Assembly: GCA_964229355.1 (NCBI GenBank)
Contig: CAXRDE010000019.1
Location: 248,001 to 312,000 of the forward strand
Direction: 5' to 3'
Origin: CAXRDE01 sp964229355
GTDB taxonomy: Bacteria > Cyanobacteriota > Sericytochromatia > UBA7694
Length of the DNA: 64,000 bases
A program made the position numbers and the translations under genes. The notes beneath the pieces are model-generated. The model was given only the letters and a program-made list of their open reading frames with translations, searched no databases and was not told where the DNA came from. Positions 1-8,154 of the stretch are shown one piece after another. Every line of letters begins with the position of its first letter. The stretch's first letter is position 1.

Positions 1-709
1 AAGCCCGTTTTTGCAGTTTATCGTTGCTGACCTTCAAATCCACCATATACTGGTCATACACTTTGCCCATCTGCACCATACTCAGGGTGGTTAACATATT
101 CAGCACCATTTTGGTGGCGGTGCCCGCCTTTAAACGGGTACTGCCCGTCAACACCTCTGGCCCCACGGCCAGCACCATATAGTGGTCAATGGCGGGATCA
201 TTTTGAGGCACTGGGTTGCAGGTTAACAGGGCCGTGGCACAGCCACGGGCTTTGGCAAAGCGCAAGCCGCTGCGCACGTAAGGGGTGGTACCGCTGGCCG
301 CAATGCCCACCACCACGTCTGCAGGTGTAATATGGGCCAGGTCCACCTCGGCCTGGGCAGCGACATCTTCAGCCCCTTCTGCAGCCTGGTGCAACGCCGG
401 TAGGCCTCCGGCAATAATGCCCTGTACCAGCTCTGGCGGGGTCCCAAAGGTCGGAGGACACTCAGAAGCATCTAAAACCCCCAAACGCCCGCTGGTGCCC
501 GCGCCGATATACAGCAAGCGTCCACCCTGTTGAAAGGCCTGCACAATGGATTGAATCGTGTCAGCAATGGCAGCCTCCGCCTGCCCCACCGCCTCCACCA
601 CCTTCAGGTCCTCTTGATTCATCAAGCGGACGGCTGCCTGTAAAGACAAATCGTCCAGCCCCACGCTGCGGGGGTTTGTTTGTTCGGTTAAGGGGAGTGG
701 CTCTTGCAT
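1..709 (-). CDS. murQ: N-acetylmuramic acid 6-phosphate etherase, partial
   Basis: Cleaves the D-lactyl ether of MurNAc-6-phosphate to give GlcNAc-6-phosphate, a cytoplasmic step of peptidoglycan recycling. About 236 N-terminal residues are present; the C-terminus runs off the window edge. A SIS-type sugar-phosphate fold is visible, with the family signature IGAGTSGRLGVLDASECPP about residues 65-85 and a later GSTRLKAGTATKMVLNM stretch. The ATG at 709 is preceded on the minus strand by GAGGTAA with good spacing. It is divergent from ftsH across about 170 bp. A NamZ-like muramidase and a lytic transglycosylase nearby could supply its substrate pathway, but no MurNAc kinase (AnmK/MurK) is recognised here. 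Confidence 0.95.
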   Translation of the reverse strand, partial: MQEPLPLTEQTNPRSVGLDDLSLQAAVRLMNQEDLKVVEAVGQAEAAIADTIQSIVQAFQQGGRLLYIGAGTSGRLGVLDASECPPTFGTPPELVQGIIAGGLPALHQAAEGAEDVAAQAEVDLAHITPADVVVGIAASGTTPYVRSGLRFAKARGCATALLTCNPVPQNDPAIDHYMVLAVGPEVLTGSTRLKAGTATKMVLNMLTTLSMVQMGKVYDQYMVDLKVSNDKLQKRA

Positions 710-878
710 AAATTACCTCGAAGATCTTCGTTTTAAGCCCTTTTCTCTTGTATCATATAAGTAAAACAACTTGAACACAGCAAAGTTACAGCAAACACAG
801 GTAACTTTGTGGGCATGGGTTCTTCAGAATTCTAACGCAAATCCTGAAGACCGATGCATATCAGAAGAGGTGAAACCT

Positions 879-2828
879 TTGAAGAAAAATAACAATAAAA
901 ACAGTGGCATTTGGATTGTAGCCGGTCTAATTGCGGTGACCCTGGCCGTTTCTGTCATGCAACGGCAGACGCCCCAGGAGTCTCCCAGTTATAGCAGCTT
1001 CTTAAGTTTGGTCAACTCTGGCGAAATCGCCAGTGTTACCCTGGAAGACGGCCAGTTGGAAGCCACCAAGCGTACCAACAACACCAAAATCCGCGTGGAT
1101 ATTCCCCGCAATGACGATGAGCTCATTCCTCTTTTAAAAGAGAAGAACGTCAATATTGAAGTGGAGCGCCCCCAGGAGCCCAGCTGGTGGATGTCCATGC
1201 TCACACCCCTGCTGTTTCCCATTCTTCTGCTGATTATTCTGTATATTTTTGTGGTGCGTCAGGCCCAAAGCGGCAGCAGCCAGGCCATGGCTTTTGGCAA
1301 AAGCAAAGCCAAAATGCTCGTCGAAAACAAACCCAAAGTCACCTTTGATGATGTGGCCGGTGCCGACGAAGCCAAAGAAGAACTCGAAGAAATCGTCGAC
1401 TTCTTAAAATCCCCTGACAAATACCAGGCCCTGGGTGCAAAAATTCCCAAAGGTGTTTTATTGGTAGGTCCTCCGGGAACCGGTAAAACCCTGTTGGCCA
1501 AAGCCGTGGCCGGTGAAGCTTCAGTGCCCTTTTTCAGTATCAGTGGTTCTGAATTTGTGGAAATGTTTGTGGGTGTCGGTGCTTCTCGGGTTCGCGATCT
1601 CTTTGATCAGGCCAAAAAGCACGCCCCCTGCTTAATCTTCATTGACGAAATCGACGCCGTCGGTCGCCAACGGGGCGCCGGCATGGGTGGCGGTCACGAT
1701 GAGCGGGAACAAACCCTCAACCAGTTGTTGATCGAGATGGATGGTTTTGAAGACAACCACAGTACCATCGTGATTGCTGCCACCAACCGTCCAGACATTT
1801 TAGACGCCGCCCTGCTGCGTCCCGGCCGTTTTGACCGTCAGGTCATTGTGGATCGTCCCGATGTGGAAGGCCGTGAGAAAATCTTACAGGTGCACATTAA
1901 AAACAAGCCGCTCGCTGAAGAGGTCAAGGTCGAAACCCTGGCCAAACGCACCCCCGGTTTTACCGGTGCTGATTTAGCCAACCTGACCAACGAAGCGGCC
2001 CTGCTGGCAGCCCGCCAAAACCAAAAAGAAATCGGCATGCGCCATCTTGAAGAGGCTCTGGATCGTGTGATCGCAGGCCCCGAAAAGAAAAGCAAGCTGA
2101 TTACCGAAGACGAGAAGCGAGTGACTGCTTACCATGAAATGGGTCACACGCTGGTGGGCCGTTTTATGGAAAACTGCGATCCCATCCACAAGGTCACCAT
2201 TATTCCACGGGGAATGGCGTTGGGTCTGACCATGTCCTTGCCCGAAAACCGCGTCTCTGCTTCGCGGGCCTATTTAAACGACCAAATTGCCATGCTACTG
2301 GGTGGCCGCATCGCTGAAGAGATCATTTTTGATGAAATGACCACCGGTGCCTCTAACGATATTGAACGCGCCACCGAACTGGCCCGTAAAATGATCACCC
2401 AGTACGGGATGAGCGATAAAATCGGCCCCCGCACCATCGGCAAAAAGAACGAGCAGGTCTTTATGGGCCGTGACTTTGGCGATGTGCGCAACTACAGTGA
2501 ATCCATTGCCCAATTGGTGGACGACGAAATTCAACGCATTTTAGAAGAAAACTATCAACGGGCCAAAAGCCTGTTGGAAGCTCACGCTGAGGCTTTGCAT
2601 AAGATTTCTGATGTGTTGATCGAAAAAGAAACCTTAGACACCGAGCAAATTGACAATCTCATTCGCGAAGTGGAAGGCCAGGATCCCCCCAAAAAGCCGG
2701 AGCGGGTGTATGCCAAATGGCAAGGCAAAGAAAACATATTAACCCCTGAAGGCCTTTCTTCTGACCCCGTGGGTGTCGTAGAAAGCAATCACGAGGGCCC
2801 TGAAGAAAAAACCGAGGAGAGTGTCTAA
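879..2828 (+). CDS. ftsH: ATP-dependent zinc metalloprotease FtsH
   Basis: Membrane-anchored AAA+ protease that extracts and degrades membrane and regulatory proteins. In order: short cytoplasmic N-terminus, TM1 (about residues 10-27), small extracytoplasmic domain, TM2 (about 108-128), AAA module with Walker A GPPGTGKT near 197 and Walker B LIFIDEID near 250, then the M41 protease with zinc motif HEMGH near 419 and the downstream Asp ligand in GASNDIERAT near 494. The start is probably TTG 879, because AGAGGTGA at 866-873 is a near-perfect ribosome-binding site with 5-nt spacing. An upstream in-frame TTG at 771 would add 36 residues and has no such site. The resulting 649 aa is normal for the family. 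The stop overlaps the next ATG by 1 nt (TAATG), so the pair is probably co-translated. Confidence 0.97.
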   Translation: MKKNNNKNSGIWIVAGLIAVTLAVSVMQRQTPQESPSYSSFLSLVNSGEIASVTLEDGQLEATKRTNNTKIRVDIPRNDDELIPLLKEKNVNIEVERPQEPSWWMSMLTPLLFPILLLIILYIFVVRQAQSGSSQAMAFGKSKAKMLVENKPKVTFDDVAGADEAKEELEEIVDFLKSPDKYQALGAKIPKGVLLVGPPGTGKTLLAKAVAGEASVPFFSISGSEFVEMFVGVGASRVRDLFDQAKKHAPCLIFIDEIDAVGRQRGAGMGGGHDEREQTLNQLLIEMDGFEDNHSTIVIAATNRPDILDAALLRPGRFDRQVIVDRPDVEGREKILQVHIKNKPLAEEVKVETLAKRTPGFTGADLANLTNEAALLAARQNQKEIGMRHLEEALDRVIAGPEKKSKLITEDEKRVTAYHEMGHTLVGRFMENCDPIHKVTIIPRGMALGLTMSLPENRVSASRAYLNDQIAMLLGGRIAEEIIFDEMTTGASNDIERATELARKMITQYGMSDKIGPRTIGKKNEQVFMGRDFGDVRNYSESIAQLVDDEIQRILEENYQRAKSLLEAHAEALHKISDVLIEKETLDTEQIDNLIREVEGQDPPKKPERVYAKWQGKENILTPEGLSSDPVGVVESNHEGPEEKTEESV

Positions 2829-3631
2829 TGGCGGTACGCTGTAAAGAATGCCAGTATGTGGCAGCAAAGGATGAAGGTTATTGTCCAGATTGTGGGGCCA
2901 TGTATGATGCCAACCCTGAAATCGTCGACGATAGCTTAGTCGGTCAGACCCCTGTCCGCAGCAAACCCGTCAAGAAAAAGGGGGGTGGTTTGTTTTCGTC
3001 TCTCTTTGGGGGCAGCAAAAGTGAAGCAGAGCACGCCCCTGCGCGTTCCACAGCGCCCGCTGGCGATGTCAAAGAAACGCCGCTGCCTGAAGGCGTGGAG
3101 CGCAAAGACATTCAAATCCGTTGTCAGGAGTGTAAAGAAACCACCCAAATCGACAACCATGACGGCTATTGCCCCGGGTGTGGCGCGTTCTACGTGCAGC
3201 CTTTTACCTACATCACCCCTCAAAGTCAGGCTGCCGAGCGCGAGGCTTTACAAGCCGAAATTGACAAGCAGAGCCGCCCCAAGAAGACTTTTGATGAGAT
3301 GAACGACATGGAAAAGCTCGAACATCTCAACGAAAAAGTCAACGACACCTGGGACCAGTTGATCAGAGATCGCCACGACCTCAACGTCAAGGCCAATGAG
3401 TGCATGCAGTGCTTTACCGCCGCGGGTACCATTAAATCAGACGATCAATTTGAAGTGATGGCTAGTACCGTTAAGCAGCGTTATCAAAACCTCGAAGATT
3501 TTGAAATGCTGAACCGCGAATACCGCCAATTATTAGACCAGTTTTCTGCCGTTCACGACAAACTGGTGGCCGCCCGCGACGAATTGCTCACCCACCAGCA
3601 AAAAGTAAAACAGGCCCAGGGCGTTTCTTAA
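2828..3631 (+). CDS. Double zinc-ribbon protein of unknown function
   Basis: A 267-aa soluble protein translationally coupled to ftsH (1-nt overlap). Two CxxC...CxxC zinc ribbons are visible: CKECQYVAAKDEGYCPDCG at residues 6-24, and a CQECKE...YCPGCG pair near 98-120. A Lys/Gly-rich linker separates them, and a charged, probably helical C-terminal half (about 150-265) follows. No catalytic motif is recognised. Position suggests an accessory or adaptor of FtsH, which is inference only. It ends just before a strong hairpin at 3660-3709. Confidence 0.8.
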   Translation: MAVRCKECQYVAAKDEGYCPDCGAMYDANPEIVDDSLVGQTPVRSKPVKKKGGGLFSSLFGGSKSEAEHAPARSTAPAGDVKETPLPEGVERKDIQIRCQECKETTQIDNHDGYCPGCGAFYVQPFTYITPQSQAAEREALQAEIDKQSRPKKTFDEMNDMEKLEHLNEKVNDTWDQLIRDRHDLNVKANECMQCFTAAGTIKSDDQFEVMASTVKQRYQNLEDFEMLNREYRQLLDQFSAVHDKLVAARDELLTHQQKVKQAQGVS

Positions 3632-3659
3632 ACCCTGATATTCTGTCAAAAGACCAACG

Positions 3660-3709
3660 ACCGCCCACAGCACCTGTCCTCAAAACCCGGACAGTATGGT
3701 GTGGGCGGT
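3660..3709. terminator. Long imperfect hairpin between convergent genes
   Basis: The arms ACCGCCCACA and TGTGGGCGGT pair perfectly, with inner extension CTGTCC/GGACAG and a small internal mismatch. It lies between the convergent ends of the zinc-ribbon gene and the transglycosylase gene. There is no long T-run on the plus side; on the minus side the hairpin is followed a few bases later by TCTTTTGAC. It is probably a bidirectional terminator or mRNA 3'-end stabiliser. Confidence 0.55.
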
Positions 3710-3778
3710 TAACATAGATGTTCTATCATGACAGGGCTTGGTAAAGGGGCTTCGCGCCAAGTGTTGCGCAAATGTGAA

Positions 3779-4414
3779 TTAAAAGGATTGCGTGCGATAG
3801 TAAGCCGTGTGAGAAATCACGGCAGGCACATAGTTTCGGGTTTCACGGGGCAAATAGTCTTTAATGTCTCCCCAGGTGATTTCAGCCCGGGACTTACGCG
3901 ACAATTGCTGTGCCTTTTTAATGGCATTATTCACCCGTGACATGCCGCCGTTATAAGCGGCGAGCGCAAAGCGCCAGCGGTGCGACGGATACACCCCATT
4001 GAGCTCATTGTAGAGAGAACGCAAGTACCAGGTGCCTGCGGCTGCATTTTGGGCGGCGTCAAAGGGATTGGCCACCTTTAAGCCACTTTTGGCATTAATG
4101 TGCTGCAAAGTGGTCGGCATAATCTGCATAAGGCCTTGCGCCCCCACATAGCTGATGGCGTTGGCATTAAAGCCGGACTCCTGAGCCATAACGCCCATCA
4201 CCATTTCAGGCATCACATCAAAACGGGCCCCTTGTTTTTTAGCCAGGGCTGCAGAACGTACTTCTGACAAACGGTTGGCGGGCAAGCGCTTAACGCTGTA
4301 ATTGGCGTAATCAGGAACTTTGACGCTGGTATTGGCAATGGTAGGTAATTCCATGTCACAGGCCGACAAGCCGCCTAACAGGGGCAAAAGGGCCAATAGA
4401 TAGAACTTTTTCAT
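3779..4414 (-). CDS. Lytic transglycosylase lipoprotein (SLT/GH23 domain)
   Basis: Cleaves the MurNAc-GlcNAc bond of peptidoglycan with 1,6-anhydro product formation, at the inner face of the outer membrane. The protein (211 aa) has a lipoprotein signal peptide with lipobox LSAC near residue 19, then an SLT domain. The catalytic Glu is in VMAQESGFN, followed by the family pattern AQGLMQIMP and the later AAYNGG motif. The start is ATG 4414, because GGAGG lies 9 nt upstream; an ATG at 4432 has no such site. A TATAAT-10 element lies at 4451-4456 on the minus strand. Confidence 0.92.
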   Translation of the reverse strand: MKKFYLLALLPLLGGLSACDMELPTIANTSVKVPDYANYSVKRLPANRLSEVRSAALAKKQGARFDVMPEMVMGVMAQESGFNANAISYVGAQGLMQIMPTTLQHINAKSGLKVANPFDAAQNAAAGTWYLRSLYNELNGVYPSHRWRFALAAYNGGMSRVNNAIKKAQQLSRKSRAEITWGDIKDYLPRETRNYVPAVISHTAYYRTQSF

Positions 4415-4450
4415 AACAACAATCCTCCACAATTCCAGGCAACGTCACCC

Positions 4451-4456
4451 ATTATA
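4451..4456 (-). promoter_or_regulatory. Probable -10 element of the transglycosylase gene
   Basis: TATAAT on the minus strand, about 37 nt upstream of ATG 4414. A TG lies directly before it, but the -35 match (TTATGG at 17-bp spacing) is poor. Confidence 0.45.
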
Positions 4457-4532
4457 ACAGCTTGCGGGTGGCCCCATAAAGGACATGGATCGCAGACGCA
4501 GAGCTTGAAATCTCAAAAAGCCGTTAAATTCC

Positions 4533-6086
4533 TCAGGGCAACACCCATTGCAGAGACACCTGAGGCCCGCCCACAAAACCACTGGCTTGCAGGGGTTCAG
4601 AACGAGCAAACCAACCCACATGCAGAAACAAGCTTTCATACCGCCAACTGCTCAAGAAGTTTCCCTGCCGCAGCAGCCCGGTGGTGGCATCCAGGGCCGC
4701 ATCGACGCCAACGGCCACCTGTTCACCGCGCCATTGTATAAAGCCACCCACCCAGGGCGCCAAACGACCCGCCCAAAAATCCGTGGCTGGCAAAGTCGAT
4801 AGGTATTGCTCGGCGTATACACCGGTCAACCAGTGGTCATTCCAACGCAGGGTATCGGTCAAGCGCAAGCCTACCGTGGGTGCTAGCCCCCGCTCAGGAC
4901 TGTAGAGCAAATGGGTTTGAGCACTGCCTGAGAAGGCATGCATGCCCCACTGACCCAGCTGTAGATCACCGCGCCACAAAGCACTTAAGCGCTGTTGTGT
5001 GCCGCCTTGTACCCCCACCATAGCCATATGTTCTAAACGCCCGTCCAGAGCAATTTCAGGGGCGCTGGTGAGCGTAGCTTGTAACCCGCTTTGCAACGTG
5101 GACGTCAGCCGCAAAGGCAAGCCAAATCCTTGCAAAAACTGATCCGGCTGCTGCACAAAGGCGCCGACGCGGGCCCACACGGGACCTGCCAAACCCAAAT
5201 TTTCTGCCGCAAACGCCTGATAGTAATCCAGGGATCCCGCAGCCTGGGCGAGCACCCCTGGCCCTTGCCACTGCCCTTGTGCCACCCAGGTGGTGCCGGG
5301 TTCAGGACGCCATTCCCAAATGCCAGAGGTACGCCAACCCGTGGCAGGGGCATAGTAGAGGCCCCCATAGGCCCGTTGGGTCTCTGTGCGCCATAGCTCC
5401 GCCAATACGCCTACATCTAGACCCTGCCAGGGGTCTTCGAGGCTTCCCCAACGCAGACGGGGTTGAAGGGCCCAAAAATCGGGGCGCACATGCAAGGTGT
5501 CCTCTCGCTCAAAATGCCACTGCACATCGGGCCAGACCAGCGCCCAGGTGTCGTCCTCTTGCTGCAGGCTGCCCAGGGGCAAATAGCTGACCTTTTGTAA
5601 CCACAGCGTTTTCGCCTCAGGCAGGTAATAAGCCTGTTCAGCCTTGAGCACGCCTGGCACCCCCGGCAAAACAGCCCTGAGGTGTTGAAAGTGCCACCGG
5701 TGAGCATTGGCCGCTAACGCTTCAGCCCTGATTTGAAAGGCGGGGTCATCAAAGTGTAAGTACACCCCCTCAGCCTGTAAAAGCATCGGCAAGCGCCGGG
5801 CCGAAACCTGCCGGGCAGAGAGTTCCCAGCGATCGCTGCGTAAGCGGACGGGTTCCTGGGTAGAGCCCTGTAAATACAATGCTTCAGGGCCTTGCCGGGC
5901 GCTTTGGGCAAAGACCTGCAACTGGGTATGTAGCAGGCGTACCTGTCCCGAAAAAGATACACTGTGCGGTCCTATTTCGCTGGACTCGGCATAGCCATGC
6001 ACCGTTTCCTGGGCGAAGGCCGTCTGTCCTGATGCTGCCATTAAAAAAAAGCAGAGGATGATAAGAAAACCCTCTGCTTTTTTCAT
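4533..6086 (-). CDS. Outer-membrane beta-barrel protein, LptD/OstA-like candidate
   Basis: A 517-aa exported protein I do not firmly recognise. It has a typical signal peptide (residues 1-25, ending TAFAQ). The N-terminal region (about 28-160) has short beta strands of the kind seen in LptA/OstA jellyroll domains. The long C-terminal region is rich in alternating Trp/Tyr/Leu/Gly strands, consistent with an outer-membrane barrel. It lies 18 bp downstream of the SLH porin gene on the same strand. Oddly, codons 2-15 form the stem and U-run of an intrinsic terminator (6045-6083). No clear Shine-Dalgarno precedes the ATG, so expression may depend on coupling or read-through from the porin. An LptD role is inference; a generic porin is the alternative. 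Confidence 0.65.
   Translation of the reverse strand: MKKAEGFLIILCFFLMAASGQTAFAQETVHGYAESSEIGPHSVSFSGQVRLLHTQLQVFAQSARQGPEALYLQGSTQEPVRLRSDRWELSARQVSARRLPMLLQAEGVYLHFDDPAFQIRAEALAANAHRWHFQHLRAVLPGVPGVLKAEQAYYLPEAKTLWLQKVSYLPLGSLQQEDDTWALVWPDVQWHFEREDTLHVRPDFWALQPRLRWGSLEDPWQGLDVGVLAELWRTETQRAYGGLYYAPATGWRTSGIWEWRPEPGTTWVAQGQWQGPGVLAQAAGSLDYYQAFAAENLGLAGPVWARVGAFVQQPDQFLQGFGLPLRLTSTLQSGLQATLTSAPEIALDGRLEHMAMVGVQGGTQQRLSALWRGDLQLGQWGMHAFSGSAQTHLLYSPERGLAPTVGLRLTDTLRWNDHWLTGVYAEQYLSTLPATDFWAGRLAPWVGGFIQWRGEQVAVGVDAALDATTGLLRQGNFLSSWRYESLFLHVGWFARSEPLQASGFVGGPQVSLQWVLP
6045..6083 (-). terminator. Intrinsic terminator inside the signal-peptide codons of the next gene
   Basis: On the minus strand, AAAAAAGCAGAGG pairs perfectly with CCTCTGCTTTTTT across a 13-nt loop and runs into eight Ts. 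It is 22 nt after the porin stop, but it lies inside the start of the downstream coding region. It would end porin transcripts or attenuate the downstream gene. Confidence 0.75.
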
Positions 6087-6104
6087 GCTTTTAAAAATGA
6101 GCGA

Positions 6105-8030
6105 TTAGAAATTGTAACGGGTATACAGCGCCACGTCGTGGGCCATAAAGCGTCCTGAGAAGAAACCACCCTCGATCAATGAGTTATACTCCAGGGTCAG
6201 ATCGATATTGGTGTTCAGAATGTTTTTAAAGGGCGCAGAGATGGTAATCCCTGAATCTTTTAACGTCTGATAACCGGTTTCCGTACCCAGGGTGTCGCCA
6301 AAAGACTGGCGGACCGCAAAGAGCACCTTGGGAATGGAGCCGCCGAAATCAGGCAGGGCCACATAGCCCCCCATGTTCGCTGCAGCAACACTGCTACCGC
6401 CAAAGCTGGTCAGGCTGCGTAAAGCCACTTTACCGCCAAAACCGGCGTCTAAACCACTGCCAGCAATGTTGTTGGCAAAAACCCCGGCAGAACTCATATC
6501 ATAACCAATAAAGGAAGAGTTCAACTGGAAGGTGGCACCCAGGGCATTGGTTCCGATGTCTAAGACCGCAGAGGCTTCTTTACGGGTACCGCTTAGGGCA
6601 AAGGCCGCATCGTTCCAATAGTCCATGGCATGCACGCCCAGACGTACAGGCACGGTGTCGTTGCCAATGGCCTGACCCAAATCCAGTTCAGCGCCAATGA
6701 CGCCGTAACCATCGTTGAGATCCGCAGGCAAATCCAACACGTTAGAACGAATACGGTTCATACGATCCAGGTTACCCACCACGGCGTCAGCGTTAATCAG
6801 CGAACCAAAGGAACCGCCCCGAGACACCTGACCAAAGTTCGACAGGTTACCCTGAGACGCTAACAGACGGCTGGTGTAAAAAGAACCGTTGTTAATTCCG
6901 GCGAAGAACGAAAAAGCGCCCCACTCTACATCGATCGAAGCACTGGGTGAGGTGGCCTGGTTATAGCGTTTGCTGTTGGGATCCACCCGACTGGCGTTAA
7001 TATCTCCCACCCAGAAGCGCGATACGGAGTTGATATAAGGATCGTTATTACCGCCCTGTTGCGCCTGGTTCACGGTGCGAATTTCATCGCCACCCCAGCC
7101 TACAAGACCATAGCCATGACCCAACCAGCTTTCGCTGCTAAAGTGGTTTTTCAGGCTGGTACCGGTATTAATGGACTCATTAAAGTTGTAGACCCCAAAG
7201 CGCACATTGACTTTGGGTGCACCCAGCTCACTATTCAACGGGAAGGTGGTTTTTACCACAGAGCGTTGCACATAAAAAGGCGCGCCCAGAAAGCCCTCTT
7301 CACCAAAGTGTCCCCCCGTAAATACGGCCTGTTGTCCGGCTGCGGTCCCTAAAAAGGCACCTTCATCGGCCATAAAGCTACCGCCATAGCTCACCATAGG
7401 TAAAAGGTTTGCATCCACATTCAATTGGGTGCGTACACGAAAAGGAAAGCGATCGCGACGGGAAATAAAGTTACGGGCGGGTGAATTCACCTGTTCGCGA
7501 TCGGGGTTGCTGTTAAACAGCGGAGATGAGGACAAAGTGGAGTCGGTAACCGCCACACGGTCGCGGTAGCGGACCTCTACAGAACCCCCAACTTTTACCG
7601 AGTCGAGCAGTTGAATGCGCTCTTCTAAACGGTTCAAACGGCCTTTAAAGTCGGCCAGTTCCTGACGAAATTCTTTTTGTAAGGCAGCAATGGTTTCTAA
7701 ATCGGTGCGGTCCACGCTCACAGGCGGGCCGCCACCGGTGCCGGCGGCAGCAATCAGCTCTTCAACGCGGGTCATCACACGGTAGAGTGCCGCAGCAAAT
7801 TCATAACGGGTTAAGGTGCGATTGCCCCGAAAGGTTTTGTCCGGGTAACCATCAATCACTTCATACTTTTCCATGAGAGATTGCACGGCACGATACGCCC
7901 AATGTTCAGGGCTGAGGTCCACCATTTCACTGGCGGGGGTAAAGGCTTGTGCAGCCGGGGCCAACACCCCGGAGAATAAAATACCGCAAGCCAGGGAGGA
8001 TGCAAGAAATGCTGCTCTGGGTGAAACCAT
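6105..8030 (-). CDS. SLH-domain outer-membrane porin (cyanobacterial type)
   Basis: A 641-aa major-porin type protein. The signal peptide (1-29, ending AQAF) is followed by one SLH domain (about 35-85) with the signature EHWAYRAVQSL and TLTRYEFAAAL; SLH binds peptidoglycan or its secondary polymer. A short coiled coil (ALQKEFRQELADFKGRLNRL, about 112-135) follows, then about 500 residues of amphipathic strands ending YNF, a C-terminal aromatic typical of barrel insertion. This SLH-coiled coil-barrel order is the cyanobacterial Som/iron-uptake porin layout. ATG 8030 has AAGGAG 6 nt upstream; an ATG at 8072 would give an unusually long n-region. A good promoter (8125-8152) precedes it. Confidence 0.88.
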   Translation of the reverse strand: MVSPRAAFLASSLACGILFSGVLAPAAQAFTPASEMVDLSPEHWAYRAVQSLMEKYEVIDGYPDKTFRGNRTLTRYEFAAALYRVMTRVEELIAAAGTGGGPPVSVDRTDLETIAALQKEFRQELADFKGRLNRLEERIQLLDSVKVGGSVEVRYRDRVAVTDSTLSSSPLFNSNPDREQVNSPARNFISRRDRFPFRVRTQLNVDANLLPMVSYGGSFMADEGAFLGTAAGQQAVFTGGHFGEEGFLGAPFYVQRSVVKTTFPLNSELGAPKVNVRFGVYNFNESINTGTSLKNHFSSESWLGHGYGLVGWGGDEIRTVNQAQQGGNNDPYINSVSRFWVGDINASRVDPNSKRYNQATSPSASIDVEWGAFSFFAGINNGSFYTSRLLASQGNLSNFGQVSRGGSFGSLINADAVVGNLDRMNRIRSNVLDLPADLNDGYGVIGAELDLGQAIGNDTVPVRLGVHAMDYWNDAAFALSGTRKEASAVLDIGTNALGATFQLNSSFIGYDMSSAGVFANNIAGSGLDAGFGGKVALRSLTSFGGSSVAAANMGGYVALPDFGGSIPKVLFAVRQSFGDTLGTETGYQTLKDSGITISAPFKNILNTNIDLTLEYNSLIEGGFFSGRFMAHDVALYTRYNF

Positions 8031-8124
8031 GTGTAACTCCTTCAAAATAACGTCACTGATGTGGTGGATCATTCGATACTTATCTCAAGTCGGCGTGCGC
8101 AACGGGTTGCGAATGCTCCTTGTC

Positions 8125-8152
8125 ATTTTACCGTTGTTTGAAAGAATTGCAA
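8125..8152 (-). promoter_or_regulatory. Promoter of the SLH porin gene
   Basis: On the minus strand, TTGCAA (8147-8152) and TAAAAT (8125-8130) are separated by 16 bp. The predicted 5' leader is about 90 nt and contains a small GC-rich hairpin. The promoter sits just after the end of the upstream nnrDE gene. Confidence 0.6.
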
Positions 8153-8154
8153 GC

